From Chara braunii (taxonomy: Eukaryota > Streptophyta > Charophyceae > Charales > Characeae), in NCBI GenBank assembly GCA_003427395.1, contig BFEA01000544.1:688847-718503 (forward strand): a stretch of 29,657 bases of DNA, read 5' to 3'. Positions 1-9,462 of the stretch are shown one piece after another (position 1 is the stretch's first letter; every line of letters starts with the position of its first letter). Both the position numbers and the translations under genes were made by a program. Under the pieces are notes generated by a model that was given only the letters and a program-made list of their open reading frames with translations, ran no database searches and had not been told where the DNA came from.

Positions 1-217
1 AGAGTGACGAAGGAGGACAGAGAAGGAGGGACCGAGGAGAGAGATAGAGGAAGAAGTGTGGAAGGAGGGACATCGGAGAAGAAGACAGACGTAGCCGTGG
101 GTGACCAAAAAAAAAAAAAAAAAAGAGAAAGAGAAAGGAAGAAGAAGGTGAAGGAAGGGGAAGAGAGGGACAAGGGTGGCGAAGAGGAAGGTGCCGACAG
201 CCATAGAAAGGTGGAGA
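1..217 (+). repeat. Purine-rich low-complexity tract
   Basis: The + strand is almost entirely A and G here, with an uninterrupted run of 18 A at 107-124. It has an open frame, but that frame encodes only Glu/Lys/Arg/Gly-rich low-complexity sequence with no domain. I treat it as simple repeat rather than a gene. It could belong to an LTR or leader upstream of element 1, but no second copy exists in the window to test that. Confidence 0.7.
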
Positions 218-339
218 GTTGACCGGGGGTTGACCGGACGTTGACCGGGAGGTTGACCGGGGCGTTGATCGGGGTCTTGCTGCGTTGACCAAGTGTTGAC
301 CGGAGAGTTGACTGGCGCCGTTGACCAAGACTTTGACCA
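218..339 (+). repeat. Degenerate TTGACC array
   Basis: About ten spaced copies of a GTTGACCGG or GTTGACCAA motif occur in about 120 bp, with spacers of roughly 2 to 14 bases. One copy reads TTGATC and one TTGACT. TTGAC(C/T) is the core of the W-box bound by WRKY factors in plants, so the array could be regulatory. It could equally be a decayed minisatellite. Confidence 0.65.
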
Positions 340-991
340 AGCTGGAGTTGGTAATATCTCGCCAAGCCCTTAGCCTATCCCCTCACCCTATGGATGTGCA
401 CTCACCCGGCGGTACTTGCATGAAGGATAGGTCTGGATGACGAAACCCCTATTGGATCTAGTAGGGCTGAAGCTGTGAAAGATCCAACTGTCCAGGGGGG
501 CCTAACCCTCCCAAGGACCAGTGCTGACCGGCTGGACACGGTTGGTATGGAACAGTGAGCCTGAAAGACTGAGTTGGGGCTGACACACCAGGCAGTCTTT
601 AAGTGTTGAGGGTCTGTTTGAACCACTCCCCTACCGGAACAAGTAAGGCTGAGGATCTGTGTCTGACGACTCGACTGTCGTGGGGGATACGAACCCTCCC
701 AAGGACCGGTGCAGACCGGCGGGCTGCTCGGTGTTGCACAATAGGCCGGAAAGGTTGAGTTGTGGGCTGAAAGCACAGGCAGAACCAAGCTGATCACGTC
801 GTCCTGTCTGCGACGTTAAAGAATTCTTGCGGAGTTAGGGGGATCTCCTTAAATGCCTCCAGATCAGCCACTGGTTTAGTAGTGACAGCCTTAGAGTAGG
901 TCTAGGCTAGTGACCATAGCTGACAGGGTTCTACCCTGTGGTCCTTAGAGAGTCTGTCAGTGCGTTTGCGGGTTGGTCTAAGTGGTGAGGA
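340..991 (+). repeat. Non-coding leader with imperfect direct repeat (462-595 and 645-782)
   Basis: No gene is visible. Two diverged direct copies lie at about 462-595 and 645-782. Both contain a segment beginning AACCCTCCCAAGGACC (at 504 and 692) and both end in a CAGGCAG motif. The offset is 183-188 bp with several indels. The stretch lies directly upstream of the element 1 gag start, so it is probably that element's 5' leader or LTR-derived. I found no primer-binding site of the tRNA-iMet type here. Confidence 0.5.
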
Positions 992-2995
992 GTGGGACAT
1001 TGTCGTGCACCTATCACCATGGACGATTACCTGATGTATAGTTTACTCGTTGGGTTCTCCCTTTGGGGGAGCCTCTGGCGTCTTCTCTTTCCCCTGGGGT
1101 TTTGGCACACGTTCACGTGTAGAGTGGATACCAGGGGTGGTGCCGCCACCAAGCCCTATACGAAGGAAGAGGAGGAGAAAATGGCCGCCATTCTGAAGGA
1201 AAGGAAAGAAAAGAAAGAGGCCAAGAAGAAGGCCTTGATGGAGGAGGAGGCGAAATTGAAAGAGGTAGAAGAAGAGGAGGAAGATGATCAACCACTGGAA
1301 AGGAGGAGATGGCAACGGGGGCAGGCCAGTGAAGTTAAGCAGGATGAAATGAAGAAGAAAATTTCGGAATGGGTTGCCAACTTGTCCCTGGGAGAAGAAG
1401 AGGAGGTTGCAATGTATATCCCCAAGGATGAGCAAGAAGTCGTCGTTAAAGCGTGGGATGCAAAGGAAGACCCCCTAACGCGGCAGGCGATGGAGGATGA
1501 GAAGAAGATGGAGTGGAGGCTAAGGATGATGAGGGAAAAGAAAATAAGAGTAGAGGCGGCAAGTGAGGCGGCCAAAGAATTGGAGCAAGTCAAGAACCTG
1601 AGAGAGCAGATGACCGCCCAGGTGGATCTCCAACGAAAGGTGGAGATCATTGCCCAGAGTGTTGAGCGCTTAGCCCGGGTACAGGGAGAACAATATGAGT
1701 TCAGTAGAAGTCAGGATATGGTCGTGTGCTCGATGCGAATGGGATTTCGGGACTTTGCCCACGAACTGGTAGGCGCAGTAGGGGCCGAGGTGAACCATCG
1801 CCTCGAGAAGACTGAACGATTTTGCGTGGGCGCCATTGAAGGCGTCAAGCTGACAGCCCCTAAAGAGGAAGAGGCACGTCCTCGTAGGGAGGCTGTCAAA
1901 GTCAAGCTCCCCGATTCCTACAATGGAAAGAGGGAAGAGAATTTTGATAATTGGGAGGCCAACGTCAAGACGTATGTGCATTTGCAACAGGTCTCCCCGG
2001 ATCAGCACGTTTTGATTGTTATCCATGCGCTTAGAGATGAGGCTGCCAGTTTTGCAAGGTCCCTAGTCCGCTCTGCCAACTGCAACGACGATGCACTTGC
2101 CTACTCTTCATTCACCCCCCTCATAGATTTCATGAAGTTGTTGCGCGAGCGATTTGCTGATGTCGCCCGCAATGTCAAAGCCTCTGATAAGCTCCAGACC
2201 ATCCATTCTCGCCAATGGAAGAGTGCTAGAGCTCTCAAGGGTGTTATGGACGAGTGGGTGGCTGTCCCTGACCATGGGGTCACAGAGACCCAGTTGGTCA
2301 ACCTCTTCTACAGGGCTATGCCCGAATCTCTGAGAGGCCACTTCTTTGCGAAGAGTCAAGATCCTGCTATGACGTATGACGCACTCACCAGGGAAGTGGT
2401 AGCCTTTGAAGCAAAGTCCGCGTCAGTATCCACTTTCTGGCACAAGGACCTGGATAAAGGTAAAATGTGGAAGGGCCACACTATTTCAGGGCAAGTAAAG
2501 ACCAAGGATAGCCTCGTTTTTACCTTGGATGAGGGTAGTGTGGATGAAATCCCCTACGAACAGATCGAATGGGGATTAGAGGATGAGGACAGTGGGGTAA
2601 GTCAAGGGAGAACTTATGCCGCTGTCGTGGCTGGAGGGAGGCCGCAAGGAGGAGGATGAGGCCAGGGCCAAGGGGGCCGGGCCTCAGGGGGCCGATTTCA
2701 GGGCGATCAGGGGGTTGGCGACAGAGGAGGAAACCGCCAAGCGGGAGGAAGGGGTCAAGGTCCCCCGCAAAACCGGTCTGGAAATAGGTCCCCTTATAGG
2801 AGAAGTGGTTGGCACCCAGGGCTGCCTCAAGGCAGGCCTTGGGAAGATTTGGGTCTGGACCAACGCATATGGCAACAGCGTGTGACCCAGGGACAGTGCA
2901 TTTATTGCGGTGACCCTGGGCACATCATTAAGTACTGTCCAAAGTACAGAGAGACCCGATCGGTTGCTCAAGGGCCAAACGACAGTCGCCGGTAG
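992..2995 (+). pseudogene. gag: Element 1 gag, broken by one TGA
   Basis: Gag polyprotein forming the retrotransposon particle and binding its RNA. From the N-terminus it has a hydrophobic segment (about residues 10-42), a long Lys/Glu-rich probable coiled coil (about 55-230), a capsid-type domain (about 300-490) and a Gly/Arg/Gln-rich stretch. It ends with a CCHC zinc knuckle (C-X2-C-X4-H-X4-C) at 2897-2938. The frame is open from 992 to 2656, is stopped by TGA at 2657-2659, and stays open in the same frame to TAG at 2993-2995, so the zinc knuckle belongs to gag. The stop fits CGA to TGA. The second ATG at 1019 has a better context (CACCATGG) and may be the true start. Pol opens in the -1 frame across its end. 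Confidence 0.85.
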
Positions 2996-4296
2996 GGGTA
3001 GCAACTGCCCCTACCATAAGGCCATGTGGGGAAAATAGCGCTAGCCGGCAGGAGACTCCCACACCACATGTGCCCATGGCAGAGGTTGCAGGCCGGTGTC
3101 TAGCTAGCTGTCCAGAGACTGCTTGTGTTAGCGTCTCTCTAAATACCTCCCTCACAGGCGTGCCTGAAGAATTGAAGAAGAGGATGCCCGCCTGGGCCAA
3201 GATGAAAAAGGAGAATAAAGGACAACTTATATTAATAGATACAGAGATATTTAGAGGAAGAGCAGGCGCCTTAGTGGATAGTGGGGCCACTCGTAGTTAT
3301 ATTAGTAGGAAGGCGCTACAAAAGCTGAAGTTGCAGTTAAAGGTCCAAAGACTAGCAGACCCCATAGTAAGTATCCTCGCGGACAATCGCACCATGCGAG
3401 TGGAAGAGTACGTAGAGGGAGTCCATGCATATTTTCGCCTAGAGCAGGATGGGAAGGTGGAGAAAGTTCTCCATTCCCTGACTCTCCTCGTAGAGGATAG
3501 CCTCCCGTTTGATATAGTCCTAGGTATGGACTGGGGAGAGGCAGCCGGAGCCACACTCCATTTGAGAGAGCACGAGTGTAGGCTCCCTAGTCCATCAGGC
3601 GGCGTCAAGACTGCCCGTGTGTTCCATGCGTCAGGAGTAGACAACTCCCTGGCACATTGCTGCCTTAGTGCTCCTTCGTTTGCACGGCTAGTAAAGAAGG
3701 AGCAACCAGAGGAACAGGTTTTCGTAGCCTATGTTAGGCCAGTAACTGAGCCTAAGGAAGAAAAGCCTATAGACCCTACTATTGCCAAGCTGCTGGAGGA
3801 GTTTAAAGATTTAGTTGAGTTGCCGATAGGAGTAGTTCCGCGGCCCATCCAGCATCGAATCAAGATAGAGCCTGGCAGTAGGACGCCCAAGGGAGCTGTG
3901 TATAGGATGTCCCTGCGAGAGTTAGAGGAGTTGCGCAAGCAATTAGACGAGCTCCTCAAAAAGGGTTGGATTAGGCCCAATTCGTCTCCATTTGGAGCAC
4001 CTGTTCTGTTCGTTCCCAAGAAAGAGGGAGAGCTTAGGATGTGCATAGACTATAGGGGTCTGAATGCTATCACAGTTAAGAATGTTGAACCACTGCCCAG
4101 GATAGACGATCTTCTGGATCGAGTGCAGGGGTGCAGATATTTTACGAAGATAGATTTAAAGTCTGGATATCATCAGATAGAGGTTCATCCTGATGATCAG
4201 TATAAGACAGTTTTCCCGACTAGATACGGGCACTACGAGTTCATCGTGATGCCCTTTGGACTAACCAACGCGCCGGGCACTACGAGTTCATCGTGA
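2914..4296 (+). pseudogene. pol: Element 1 pol, part 1: protease and N-terminal RT
   Basis: This part carries the aspartic protease and the first half of reverse transcriptase. The frame is open from 2914, in the -1 frame relative to gag, with a first ATG at 3070. The protease active-site motif DSGAT is at 3277-3291, with a downstream FDIVLGMDW motif. RT follows with the fingers motif CIDYRGLN, then the [12 protein letters not shown] block holding the first catalytic Asp, and [10 protein letters not shown]. Reading ends at 4296 only because of the 47-bp tandem duplication that shifts the frame. The second catalytic pair lies in the next segment. Confidence 0.88.
2974..3015 (+). promoter_or_regulatory. 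Probable gag-pol -1 frameshift region of element 1
   Basis: In gag phase the sequence reads G CCA AAC (2974-2980), a degenerate form of an X XXY YYZ slippery heptamer. After a 10-base spacer come two arms at 2991-3001 and 3005-3015 that form an 11-bp stem with one G.U pair and a CAA loop. The gag stop TAG (2993-2995) sits inside the stem. Pol is open in the -1 frame from 2914. The geometry matches the element 2 site, where the heptamer is canonical. The imperfect heptamer is the weak point; it may have decayed. Confidence 0.5.
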
Positions 4297-4321
4297 TGCC
4301 CTTTGGACTAACCAACGCGCC
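4228..4321 (+). repeat. Perfect 47-bp tandem duplication inside RT
   Basis: Bases 4228-4274 are repeated exactly at 4275-4321, beginning GGGCACTACGAG in both. The unit encodes the [15 protein letters not shown] region of RT. As 47 is not a multiple of three, the extra copy moves reading from frame 1 to frame 3 and inactivates the polyprotein. Perfect identity means the duplication is recent compared with the element's other damage, or is an assembly artefact. Confidence 0.95.
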
Positions 4322-5330
4322 AGCGACTTTTCAGCGATGCATGAATGACCTGTTTAGGCCTTGGTTAGATAGATTTGTTGTAGTGTATTTGGATGACATC
4401 CTAGTGTTTAGTAAGACCCTCAAAGAGCATCAAGGTCATCTCCGGCAGGTCTTGGAGAAGCTGAGGGAAGCTAACTTCAAGATCAACGCAAAGAAGTGTG
4501 AATGGGCGAAGACCCAAGTGTTGTATCTAGGCCACCTCTTAGACGGAGACGACATCAAGCCCGAGGATAGTAAGATCGCATCGATCAGAGATTGGCCTAC
4601 ACCGCGTACATTGACAGAGTTGCGGTCGTTCTTAGGCCTATCAAACTACTATAGGAAGTTCGTAAGGAACTTCTCCACTATCGCTACGCCACTTCGCAGA
4701 CTGCTCAGGAAAGAGACCATCTGGAAGTGGGACAAGGAATGCACGTCTGGCATGAAGAAGTTAAAGCAGGCGCTGATAGAGTACCCAGTCCTTAAAGTAG
4801 CCGATCCGTCTTTACCTTTCGTCGTCACAACTGACGCGATCCAGTACAGTATAGGTGCTATGCTACAGCAAGACGATGGTAATGGGTATAGGCCCGTAGA
4901 GTTCATGTCTGCTAGAATGCCTTCAGAGAAGGTCGCGACATCTACCTATGAGAGAGAACTCTACGCTCTCAGGCAAGCATTAGAGCACTGGAAACACTAC
5001 TTGCTTGGGAGGCACTTCAAAGTGTACTCAGACCACGAAACATTAAGGTGGTTGAAGACTCAGGCCAAGATGAAACCTAAGCTGACTAGGTGGGCCGCAA
5101 AGTTAGGCCAATATGATTTTGAGCTCAAGCCAGTCAAAGGGAAGTATAATGTAGTTGCGGACGCCCTGAGTAGGAGAGTTGACTACTTTGGAGCGATAGT
5201 TCATTATCTGGATATAGGGAGAGACCTGCAGCAGAAAGTTAGAGAGGCGTACTCGCAGGACCCTATTTATAGTGCCCTCCTCAAGAGAGTAAAGGAGGCC
5301 CCACGATGGGCTACTATTCGAGAAGACTAA
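4293..5330 (+). pseudogene. pol: Element 1 pol, part 2: RT palm/thumb and RNase H
   Basis: This continues RT from the second copy of the duplication. The catalytic YLDD box is at 4386-4397, followed by the thumb and connection motifs (LGHLLDGDDI, LRSFLGLSNYYRKF). RNase H residues are visible as TTDA, the TYERELYAL glutamate and the YSDHETL aspartate, ending with the VVADALSRR motif typical of gypsy RNase H. Two substitutions near the first RNase H Asp (TTDAIQYSIGA where the family usually has S and G) hint at decay. The frame stops at 5328-5330 after a small indel or deletion, and the next segment continues in frame 1. Confidence 0.9.
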
Positions 5331-6732
5331 CGTCGTTGATCGATTGTGCATTCCTAACAATGAAGAGATCCGTAGTTTGATCCTAGGGGAATGTCACGAT
5401 ACTAAGGGACATTTTGGTTGGCAAAAGGCTCTAGCTAACCTCATCATCCTCATGCGCGCATATATATGGCCTGGGATGAAGGCCGACTGCATAGAGTATG
5501 TTCGCAGTTGTAAGGTCTGTCAGAGAAATAAGACTTCTACGCGTGCCCCTCTAGGTCTTCTCAGACCCTTGCCTATCCTTGACCTACCCGGAGATTCAGT
5601 GTCCATTGACTTTATGGATGCCGGCGTCAAGAGTAGGCACGGTAAGAGCCAAGTCATGGTCATAGTTGATAGATTTAGTAAGTATGTTGTTTTCGTTCCC
5701 TTACCATCATAAGCTCGTACTGAGCTAGTGATTCAGAAGTTTTTTGACTTTTGGGTTAGTGAGCATGGTGTCCCACTGTCTATAGTTAGTGATAGAGATA
5801 CCCGGTTCACAAGTCAGAATGGGCAGGAGTTAATGAAAGCCTACGGATCACAGTTGTTGATGTCGTCTGGCCGCCATCCAGAGACTAACGATCAGACTTA
5901 ACAGATGAACAAGATCCTACAACAAGTTCAGCGTATGTATGTTAGACCGGATCAGATCAACTGGGACGAGATGTTACCCAAGGTAGCCAATGCGTATAGC
6001 AACAGCGTGCACTTGTCCACCTGTCGCACCCCCAACGAGTTGCACAACTCCTTTAGACCACGCAGACCGTTTGAGGGACTTAACCGGGACCAGATTCATA
6101 GGCTACCACCCGGTACTAGGGAGTTTGCGATTCAGCACGAAAAAGAGCTGGCTACAGTTGTAGAGAACCTCAGGAAGGCCCAGCATAGGATGATAGAGCA
6201 AGCCAACAAGCATCGTCGGCCGTCGCAGTTCCAAGTAGGCGACTTAGTCTGGGTCAAGTCGAAAGAGTTTGCTCCTGAGGAGAACATTTCGCAGAAGTTA
6301 TTGCCTGCGTATAGAGGACCGTGGCCAGTCCTCGAAGTCAAGGGCGGCGAGGATGGACCGTCCTACACTATTGAGATTCCAGCACACCTCCACACCTATC
6401 CGGTATTCCATGCATCAAAGTTGCTGCCGTGTTTCACGAGTCAACAGTTTCCATCTAGGAGATCCATGATCCCCCCAGACATGGACGGAAGATATGAAAT
6501 TGACAGCATTGTAGGTGAAGATGTGTTCAGGACAGGAGGTAGAGGTCGTCCACAGAAACAATATAAGGTCCGATTCGCTTATCAGGAGCCCGAGGACGAC
6601 CGCTAGTTTACTAGAGCAGAACTTCTAGAGACAGCTCCCGACATAGTTAGAGCCTACGAGAGAGATAAGAAAGGTAAATGCCTTGGACTGAGTTATTCTC
6701 GGAGGACCTCGAATTTAGGCCGGCGGGACTGA
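5293..6732 (+). pseudogene. pol: Element 1 pol, part 3: integrase with degenerate chromodomain
   Basis: Integrase, which inserts the cDNA into the genome. All of it lies in frame 1, interrupted by TAA at 5710, TAA at 5899 and TAG at 6604. The HHCC zinc domain is seen as HDTKGHF...CKVCQ. The core has its first Asp in SIDFMD and its second in SDRDTRF. The position of the catalytic Glu, after HPETNDQT, is the TAA at 5899. The C-terminal part has the RGPWPVLEV and TYPVFHASKL motifs, then a chromodomain-like tail (YEIDSIVGEDV, then FTRAELL and VRAYER) lacking the usual WKGY core. The 6604 TAG fits TGG to TAG at a conserved Trp. The final stop is at 6730-6732. Confidence 0.88.
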
Positions 6733-6959
6733 AACGGTTTTCACTTTTTAGCAGTAGCGAATGCAGATCCCAGGGCTCAATCCCTAGTTCTCACCTTACC
6801 TGTGTACAGTATCTGTGTCAACCCCGAGTGTTTGAACCCGTGACCTGCGTTTTGTTAGTTGTTGTTTGTCTGTCGTAGGTCTGTGCAGCGGTAGAGGTTC
6901 GATCTGTAGATCTGTCAAGTAGGAGTCCCAGCTCTGTAGAAGTCCTAGCTACAGGTATT

Positions 6960-7052
6960 CTGAAAGGTCAAGGTCGTAGCTGCTACAGTCCTGAAAGGTC
7001 AAGGTCGTAGCTGCTACAGTCCTGAAAGGTCAAGGTCGTAGCTGCTACAGTA
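6960..7052 (+). repeat. 31-bp tandem repeat, three copies
   Basis: Units begin CTGAAAGGTCAAGGTCGTAG at 6960, 6991 and 7022, and each ends CTGCTACAGT. The first two are identical and the third differs only at its last bases. A degraded fourth start (CTGAAAAGCCAAG) lies at 7054. Confidence 0.9.
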
Positions 7053-7296
7053 CCTGAAAAGCCAAGTCCACAGACTTCCGGAAGGTCCCGGAAGTGGCCT
7101 TTCGGAGTGAGCTCACGTCTAGACAGAGGCAAGTGGGCAAGCGGTGGAGCCAACCTCAGTACGTTGGCAGTACGACTGCAAACCCATGCAGTCAGCGGTA
7201 CCGGTCCAGTCAGTCCCAGTCCAGTCCAGCAAGTACCATGAGGGACTGTGTGTACCACGGGCCGACGGAAAAGGGCAGACCAGCGAGTCACAGAAG

Positions 7297-7303
7297 TATA
7301 AAT
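7297..7303 (+). promoter_or_regulatory. Candidate TATA box
   Basis: TATAAAT occurs about 560 bases after the end of element 1 pol. If 6733-7690 is an LTR, this would be its core promoter, with a start expected around 25-35 bases downstream. No other promoter evidence is visible. Confidence 0.25.
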
Positions 7304-7690
7304 CAAGAGGCAGCGCCCAGCCATTCATTCATTCCTGCGTAAGCCATGCGGAAGCGCTGCCAACAGCGGCTTGTTCGAGGTGGTCTGCAGATGCGCCCGA
7401 AGTTGAAGTGGGCTGACGGAGAGTAGTGTAGCCATAGCGATAGAGTAGAAGCGGCCATAGCTGCCATAGCTGGTAGTGAAGTGCAGTGTGTGTGTACAAG
7501 TGTACAGAGTGTGTGGTGTGTGGGGTATCCAGGGTGATCCTGTGTGCAAGCAGCAGTGTCAAGTGAGTGACGACAGAGAGTTGTACCGGCGATGTGCCGC
7601 CATAGCCAGTGGAAGTGAACTTGTATCTGAACTGAGTTCTTGGCACCATATCTCTGAGTTCTTAGTGGGCGCTTGACGCCAGTTTGCTGC

Positions 7691-9458
7691 GCAACCTGTT
7701 TGCATACATGTGAAGTGTGAATGAATGCGAGCCTGATTGCAAAAATTGCAGATGATACTCAAATCACAGAAAAATCACGGAGGCTAATCAGGAGCGTAGA
7801 GAACCGAAACCAGGCTACCCGAGTACTATTCACCAGGCCAACCAAAGTCTGCCTCAACCCTCATATCCTAATGCTAGGACTCTACCAGGTCTCACGCCCG
7901 CCCATGCTAGGTTACAGAGCAGCATGACCCATCGTTGTCCTGATTGCAGGTCACAGATGGCCACTGGAATGCCTTCCACCCTAGGCAGTTCCCCAAATCT
8001 CTCTACCAGGCCTCATGCTCCCACCCAACTCGGGCTACAGGGCAGCGCAACCAAACTCCAGCCCCAGCCAGCATCGTTCTGGCATCTGCCCTCCATAAGC
8101 TAAGACGTGACAACATCAGCACACCATCAGATGAACTGCTAAACCCCATGGGATCACCCAGCATCTAGATCTAAGCTATCCAGCTGCTGTCAAACACTGG
8201 TCAGGCTCAACACCCCAGACCACCCATCACTCCCCACTCCCGCAAGACTTATTGCAGTGGAGCCACCATCTCTGCTGCTGATGTACCCTATTCCCATCCT
8301 ACAAGCTAGCCTCATCACCAGCAGGACGCGTGATATCCATCAGTTTACCTCCCCCACGTAGCCAATAGGCACTCACCCCTACCTGTGCGACCCCAACACA
8401 GAGAGGTAAGCTAGAGAGAAACAGCCCCCATGAACTAAATCCTAGTATGCTTTCACCCGACCGGCGTGGATCCAAAAATTATCAGAGGGTTTAAGAATAC
8501 AAAAAAAGCGAGAATGCCAGAGCCACCTAGTCAACACCCTCTGCCTCCAAGGGAAGACCAACCTCTCTCCCTATGGAAGTTCTGGCTTATGACAAAGACT
8601 CAGCGGGCATGATGAAGACATTGAAGAGGCCCACAGGCTAACCCCTAAAAATTACTCCCCCCCAGGGAAAGCAAACCCTCTGTCCCCACACTGCCCTCGC
8701 CAGGAGGAGCCACCCCTCTCCTCGTTGACCCCAGTTCAGGACAGCCCCACAAAGGTCATCCCCACTCCCTCCAGGACATACAGCTTCTCCTAAAGTATGC
8801 CCCTGCCGAGCAGGAGTTCCCCCATCCCTCCCGTCCCATCCCCCCAAGTGAAACCTCCGTGCCAAAAACAGCACCACTTGTCCCTCTCTACCCCTGCCAT
8901 GGCTGATATGACCCCAAAGGTCAGCCCAGCCCCAGACGAGGACAAAACCTCATTTCCACCCCTACCCTCTGAAGGAGAAACACCTCCCACATTGTGTAGC
9001 CCTCGTAGGATCAAGCTCCCATCCTCCGGGGAAAAGACCCAACGCTCAAGGAGATAATCCTGGTCAGCAGCTGTGAGATCCCGAGCCTAGAGTGCCTATG
9101 GAAGGCAAATAGTGCTAAGGCAACGACCTCGAAAAATTCCCAATCATGAGTGCGCAAGCATATCAGACCAGCGATTGAGACAACTACCGGAACTATTTAT
9201 CGAATGAAATTGTGAGCAGATAGGATTCGAAATTTCGAACTCAAACGCCAGGAATATACTTATTAGAAATTATCGGGTTTGAATTTCAAGAATCACGAGT
9301 CTGGACGAGTGCAATTTAGCGATCAAAAGTTAGGTATCAGAAAATTGATTTGTTGATATAGAGGTATATCACATCACATCAACAAGTACCAAGAGGCACA
9401 CACAGCTGTTGGATAATACATGTACAGAGTACAGGAGTACGGAAAGTACAAAAGTACA
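7691..9458. other. Unassigned DNA between elements 1 and 2
   Basis: No recognisable gene or domain is present. From about 7840 to 9060 the + strand is C-rich and contains a weak degenerate repeat (around 7878-7930 and 8001-8053, both with a CTCTACCAGG motif and a CTACAG or TTACAG before GCAGC). From about 9060 to 9458 it becomes AT-rich and includes a 14-bp palindrome TTCGAAATTTCGAA at 9226-9239. It may be old transposon debris. Confidence 0.5.
8449..9057 (+). pseudogene. Possible decayed proline-rich reading frame
   Basis: Frame 1 runs for about 200 codons with only two stops (TGA at 8590 and TAA at 8791). It encodes a Pro/Ser-rich, low-similarity product with a few charged patches. I do not recognise a family. 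C-rich DNA has few stops by chance, so this may be no gene at all. It is listed only because it is the longest readable stretch in this interval. Confidence 0.15.
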
Positions 9459-9462
9459 GTAG
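9459..9462 (+). repeat. Target-site duplication GTAG, left copy
   Basis: GTAG directly precedes the 5' LTR (TGTGATGA...) and recurs at 19623-19626 just after the 3' LTR (...TTAACA). A 4-bp duplication suits TG...CA ends; shifting both ends by one base gives a 5-bp alternative. GTAG also precedes the 3' LTR internally, which makes the exact edge slightly ambiguous. Confidence 0.7.

Larger units (their letters stand above)
992..6732 (+). mobile_element. Element 1: degenerate Ty3/gypsy retrotransposon, coding part
   Basis: The order gag, protease, reverse transcriptase, RNase H, integrase and chromodomain-like tail, all on the + strand, is diagnostic of Ty3/gypsy (Metaviridae). Only the coding extent is given because no LTR pair was found: sequence upstream of 992 does not recur downstream of 6732. 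The copy is dead. It has stops at 2657, 5710, 5899 and 6604, a frame-breaking 47-bp duplication in RT, and a frame change near 5290-5310. No long foreign insertion interrupts it. Its family is related to, but distinct from, element 2. Confidence 0.9.
6733..7690 (+). other. Non-coding region after element 1; possible 3' LTR remnant
   Basis: No credible gene is present. The stretch holds a 31-bp triplicated repeat (6960-7052), a short perfect hairpin at 7074-7095 (ACTTCCGG paired with CCGGAAGT, 6-base loop), a TATA-like motif at 7297-7303, and CA/TG-rich DNA. Its place right after pol suggests the element's 3' LTR. There is no paired 5' copy in the window, so this is inference. Confidence 0.4.

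Noticed and set aside
4-222. Open frame of 72 codons at the window start
   Set aside because: Made only of a purine-rich simple sequence giving Lys/Glu/Arg/Gly residues; no domain or start context.
541-553. Primer-binding site for element 1 (TGGTATGGAAC)
   Set aside because: It matches the tRNA-iMet site only in its first six bases, and no LTR end is seen beside it.
6959-7060. CRISPR array
   Set aside because: The 31-bp units are directly abutting with no spacers, in a eukaryotic transposon context.
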